From Smittia aterrima (taxonomy: Eukaryota > Arthropoda > Insecta > Diptera > Chironomidae), in NCBI GenBank assembly GCA_033063855.1, contig CP093831.1, positions 21,080,001-21,144,000 on the forward strand: a DNA stretch of 64,000 bases, written 5' to 3'. Both the position numbers and the translations under genes were made by a program. The notes below the pieces were generated by a model. That model worked only from the letters and a program-made list of their open reading frames with translations, searched no databases and was not told the origin of the DNA. This document shows positions 61,732 through 64,000 of this stretch, piece by piece; position 1 is the first letter of the stretch; every line of letters begins with the position of its first letter.

Positions 61732-64000
61732 TTAAGATGGCAGGATGCCGAGCTGCTGAAGACAGAACTTGGCAACACTTGACTTCGCTTCCTTCTTGTT
61801 GTTCGCAGGCGTTGGAGAAGTGTAGTCAATGCCATTTAAACGAACCTGTTAAGCAACGAGTTAATTAAATTCCGAGACAATTGTTGTGTCGCACGGTTCA
61901 TGGACATTCATACCTTAAACACGAAATTTTTCGCATGGGCCGGTCCTTCCTCGTAAACAAGGGTATAACAAGGAGCTCCCCATCGCCTTTTCGACGCCAA
62001 TTCGCCAAGCAACGAGACAGGATGCTTTTGTTCCAAAGCAGCAAGGGGGACGGGTGCATTCATGCCCGCACGTGGCGGTCCTCCTCCTTTCCTTCCTCCT
62101 CTGTTTGAGTTTTGCGCTTTTTGTCGGAAAACCTGTTGCCAAATTTAGTCGGTGAGAATTTTTTTACCTTCGGACTTTTCAACTCACCTCTTCGTTTGAT
62201 TCAAGACCACGTTTATCAAGTTTGAGTTCAAGAAGCAAAGGAGTTAGGCTGCCATTCTTTTCTTTGCCCAAACCTTCACCTGGTGTCCAACCCATTTTTT
62301 TCAACAGATGCATTCCCATTCCTGAGCTTACAGGGGTCGTTTCAATCAGTTGATTTTTTCTCGCCCACGCTTGACTTCCAGATGACAATTCTTTTGCACT
62401 CAGTACACGTACGTCTGTGCTACCAGTGAACTGACCCGGAGTGTATTTTGATTGCGCCCATTGTGACATCTGAATAAAGAAAGAGTTCAGATTTTTTTTC
62501 TCGGAATTAAATTTAATGTCACTCACGTTCTGCTGTGTCTCAAAAAGAACTTTAGAAGCATTGAAGTCGCACGGGTTTTCCTGCAATCTTCTCATCGCAT
62601 TCAGACGTTGAGAGATAATTTCAGAAACATCAACGGTGGGCTATTAGAAGATAAAATTTCAATGAAACGAGAAACTTTTGAACGTGGCTCAACTTACTTG
62701 AGGAGGCGGAGCAAGCTCTGCAACAATTGATTTTGACAGGTAATGATCGTCGCTTTTCCAGTCGTAAGGCTTTGATAGAGCAGGATCAAGTGGCTTTGGT
62801 GGCTCAGCTATCGCAGTTGGCTTAGGTCTTGCTAGTTCAGGAAGCTGCTCTTGAATCTGTTTCTCAAGAGTCATTACTGGTTTCGAAACTGGAGCAACTG
62901 TCGCAACGGTTGTCGGTGTATTTGAAGTTGTGACAGGCACCCAAGTGTTTTCAACTTTCTGATGCTGCTTTCCTGACGACACTGGAAACTGTGACATAAT
63001 TGCTTTTAGTTCGCTTGCCTGCTTCGGTGCAATTGGAACTGAATTCTAGGACAAAAAGAATTTGTAATAAAGCTGACGATGGTAAACTCTTTTTCTACTC
63101 ACTCTAATGTTCATAACTATAGGACCACGATCTTTTACTTCAAATGGATGATGAAAAGCTTTCGGCTTTCCATCGCAATCATTATCGCTGTCAGAAAAGC
63201 TCAGTTCTCCGAGATCTTCCGCTTTAGAGAGCTTTTTGCAATAGCTTGTCAACTCTTCGATCGACTTTCCTCCATGGCGAATCTTTGCCATAAGTTTCTC
63301 TTTGGTATTCTCGCTGATGTTCCTTGGCAACGTTCCACTTCGAAGCATAGAAATTGCATTCTTACGAGCAATTTCCAGTAACTTCTTCTTATCAATCGGC
63401 GAATGTTTTCTTGATCTCGATCTCGAGCGTGAGCGATGACGGTAATGGCGGGAACTACGAAATATTGAATAACAAATCTAAGTTAATAACAAAAATGTGA
63501 AACACTTACTGTCTGTCGTCGTCACGATTCCTTCTGTATTTGTCTCGATCCCATTCTCTTATGTGATTATTTTCCTCAGGCCATTGCGAACTCGTATGAT
63601 ACTCTAGCATCTTTCTATAAGTTTCTTCATCTGATAATGAAACATCCGACACGTTCCCACTCGATTTCCTCTCGCGGCCCTTCCGTTCTTTCTCACGTTC
63701 TGAACTTTTCCGACGTTTTTCCTTCTCCTTCTCTTTTTCCCTTTCTTTATCCTTAATATTTGACGATGATGACTTTGACGATGAAGGTTTGACAATTTTT
63801 GATTGGAATTTCAAATCTTTAATCACAATCGATAGTTTCCGTCTCCCAGGCATCTCTTCCTTTTTAACTGACGACCTATCGGCGAGATCTTTCTTTTCCT
63901 TCTTAATGGCTTTCCTTAACTTTTCCTTGGAATCCTCATTTTCACTTTCTGGTTCGTGCTTTATCTTCTTTGACTTTTTAGATTTCTTGTGCTTGCTCTT
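61732..64000 (-). CDS. Son: SON-type RNA-splicing factor, 3' part (partial at window edge)
   Basis: Exons on the minus strand: 64000-63510 (open at the edge), 63454-63103, 63045-62698, 62640-62527, 62469-62188, 62132-61914, 61845-61732. Phases agree, 639 residues plus stop. In order: a Lys/Glu/Ser-rich charged region (KEREKEKEKEKRRKSSERE), an RS stretch (HRSRSRSRSRKHS), a conserved middle part (LLEIARKNAISMLRSGTLPR), a Pro-rich linker, a G-patch (GMGMHLLKKMGWTPGEGLGK), and a C-terminal dsRNA-binding domain (HPVSLLGELASKRRWGAPCY to SVAKFCLQQLGIL). RS region, G-patch and C-terminal dsRBD in this order are diagnostic of SON, a nuclear-speckle cofactor that helps splice weak introns. The N-terminus lies outside the window. 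Confidence 0.9.

Overview
The window is eukaryotic nuclear DNA, most probably from a fly or midge (insect, Diptera). The evidence is AT-rich sequence, short GT-AG introns (often 60-70 bases) alternating with long non-coding stretches, an arthropod CPF-type cuticle protein gene, Shaw-family potassium channels that look very like fly Shaw, and an insect SON gene. There is no bacterial-style operon, CRISPR array or recognisable transposase. I assembled all gene models by hand from splice sites and reading phase, so exon edges are inferred.

Layout. 1-318 (+): a Sec61-alpha fragment whose homology begins and ends abruptly. 2077-4036 (-): a multi-pass membrane protein with an EGF-like segment and a RING-CH (MARCH-type) zinc finger, 6 exons, 530 residues. 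8529-11386 (+): a secreted CUB-like protein, 8 exons, 588 residues, with an acidic Asn/Pro/Ala-rich linker. 16459-19671, 26563-31324 and 39344-45409 (all -): three tandem Shaw-family (Kv3-type) voltage-gated potassium channel genes. Copies A and B are very alike and resemble Shaw. Copy C is more diverged and may be Shawl. 58281-59332 (+): a CPF-family cuticle protein in seven exons, several tiny. 61732-64000 (-): the 3' part of a SON-type splicing factor with RS-rich region, G-patch and C-terminal dsRNA-binding domain, running off the right edge.

The genes do not form a pathway. The functional unit is the channel cluster, whose products carry a T1 domain with a zinc-binding HX5CX20CC motif and could co-assemble. 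The most interesting signals are inside it. A short intron splits the zinc motif in B and C, is missing from A, looks born from a tandem duplication of exon sequence, and is unusually conserved between B and C. A 143-base stretch is identical between A and B inside a more diverged exon, which suggests gene conversion. Copy C has a 19-base microexon.

Other points are a miRNA-precursor-like hairpin at 61163-61246, an intronic hairpin in copy C, and an orphan frameshifted coding-like fragment near 55.1 kb. Large intergenic stretches (about 4.0-8.5, 11.4-16.4, 19.7-26.5, 31.4-39.3 and 45.4-55.0 kb) show no gene I can support.
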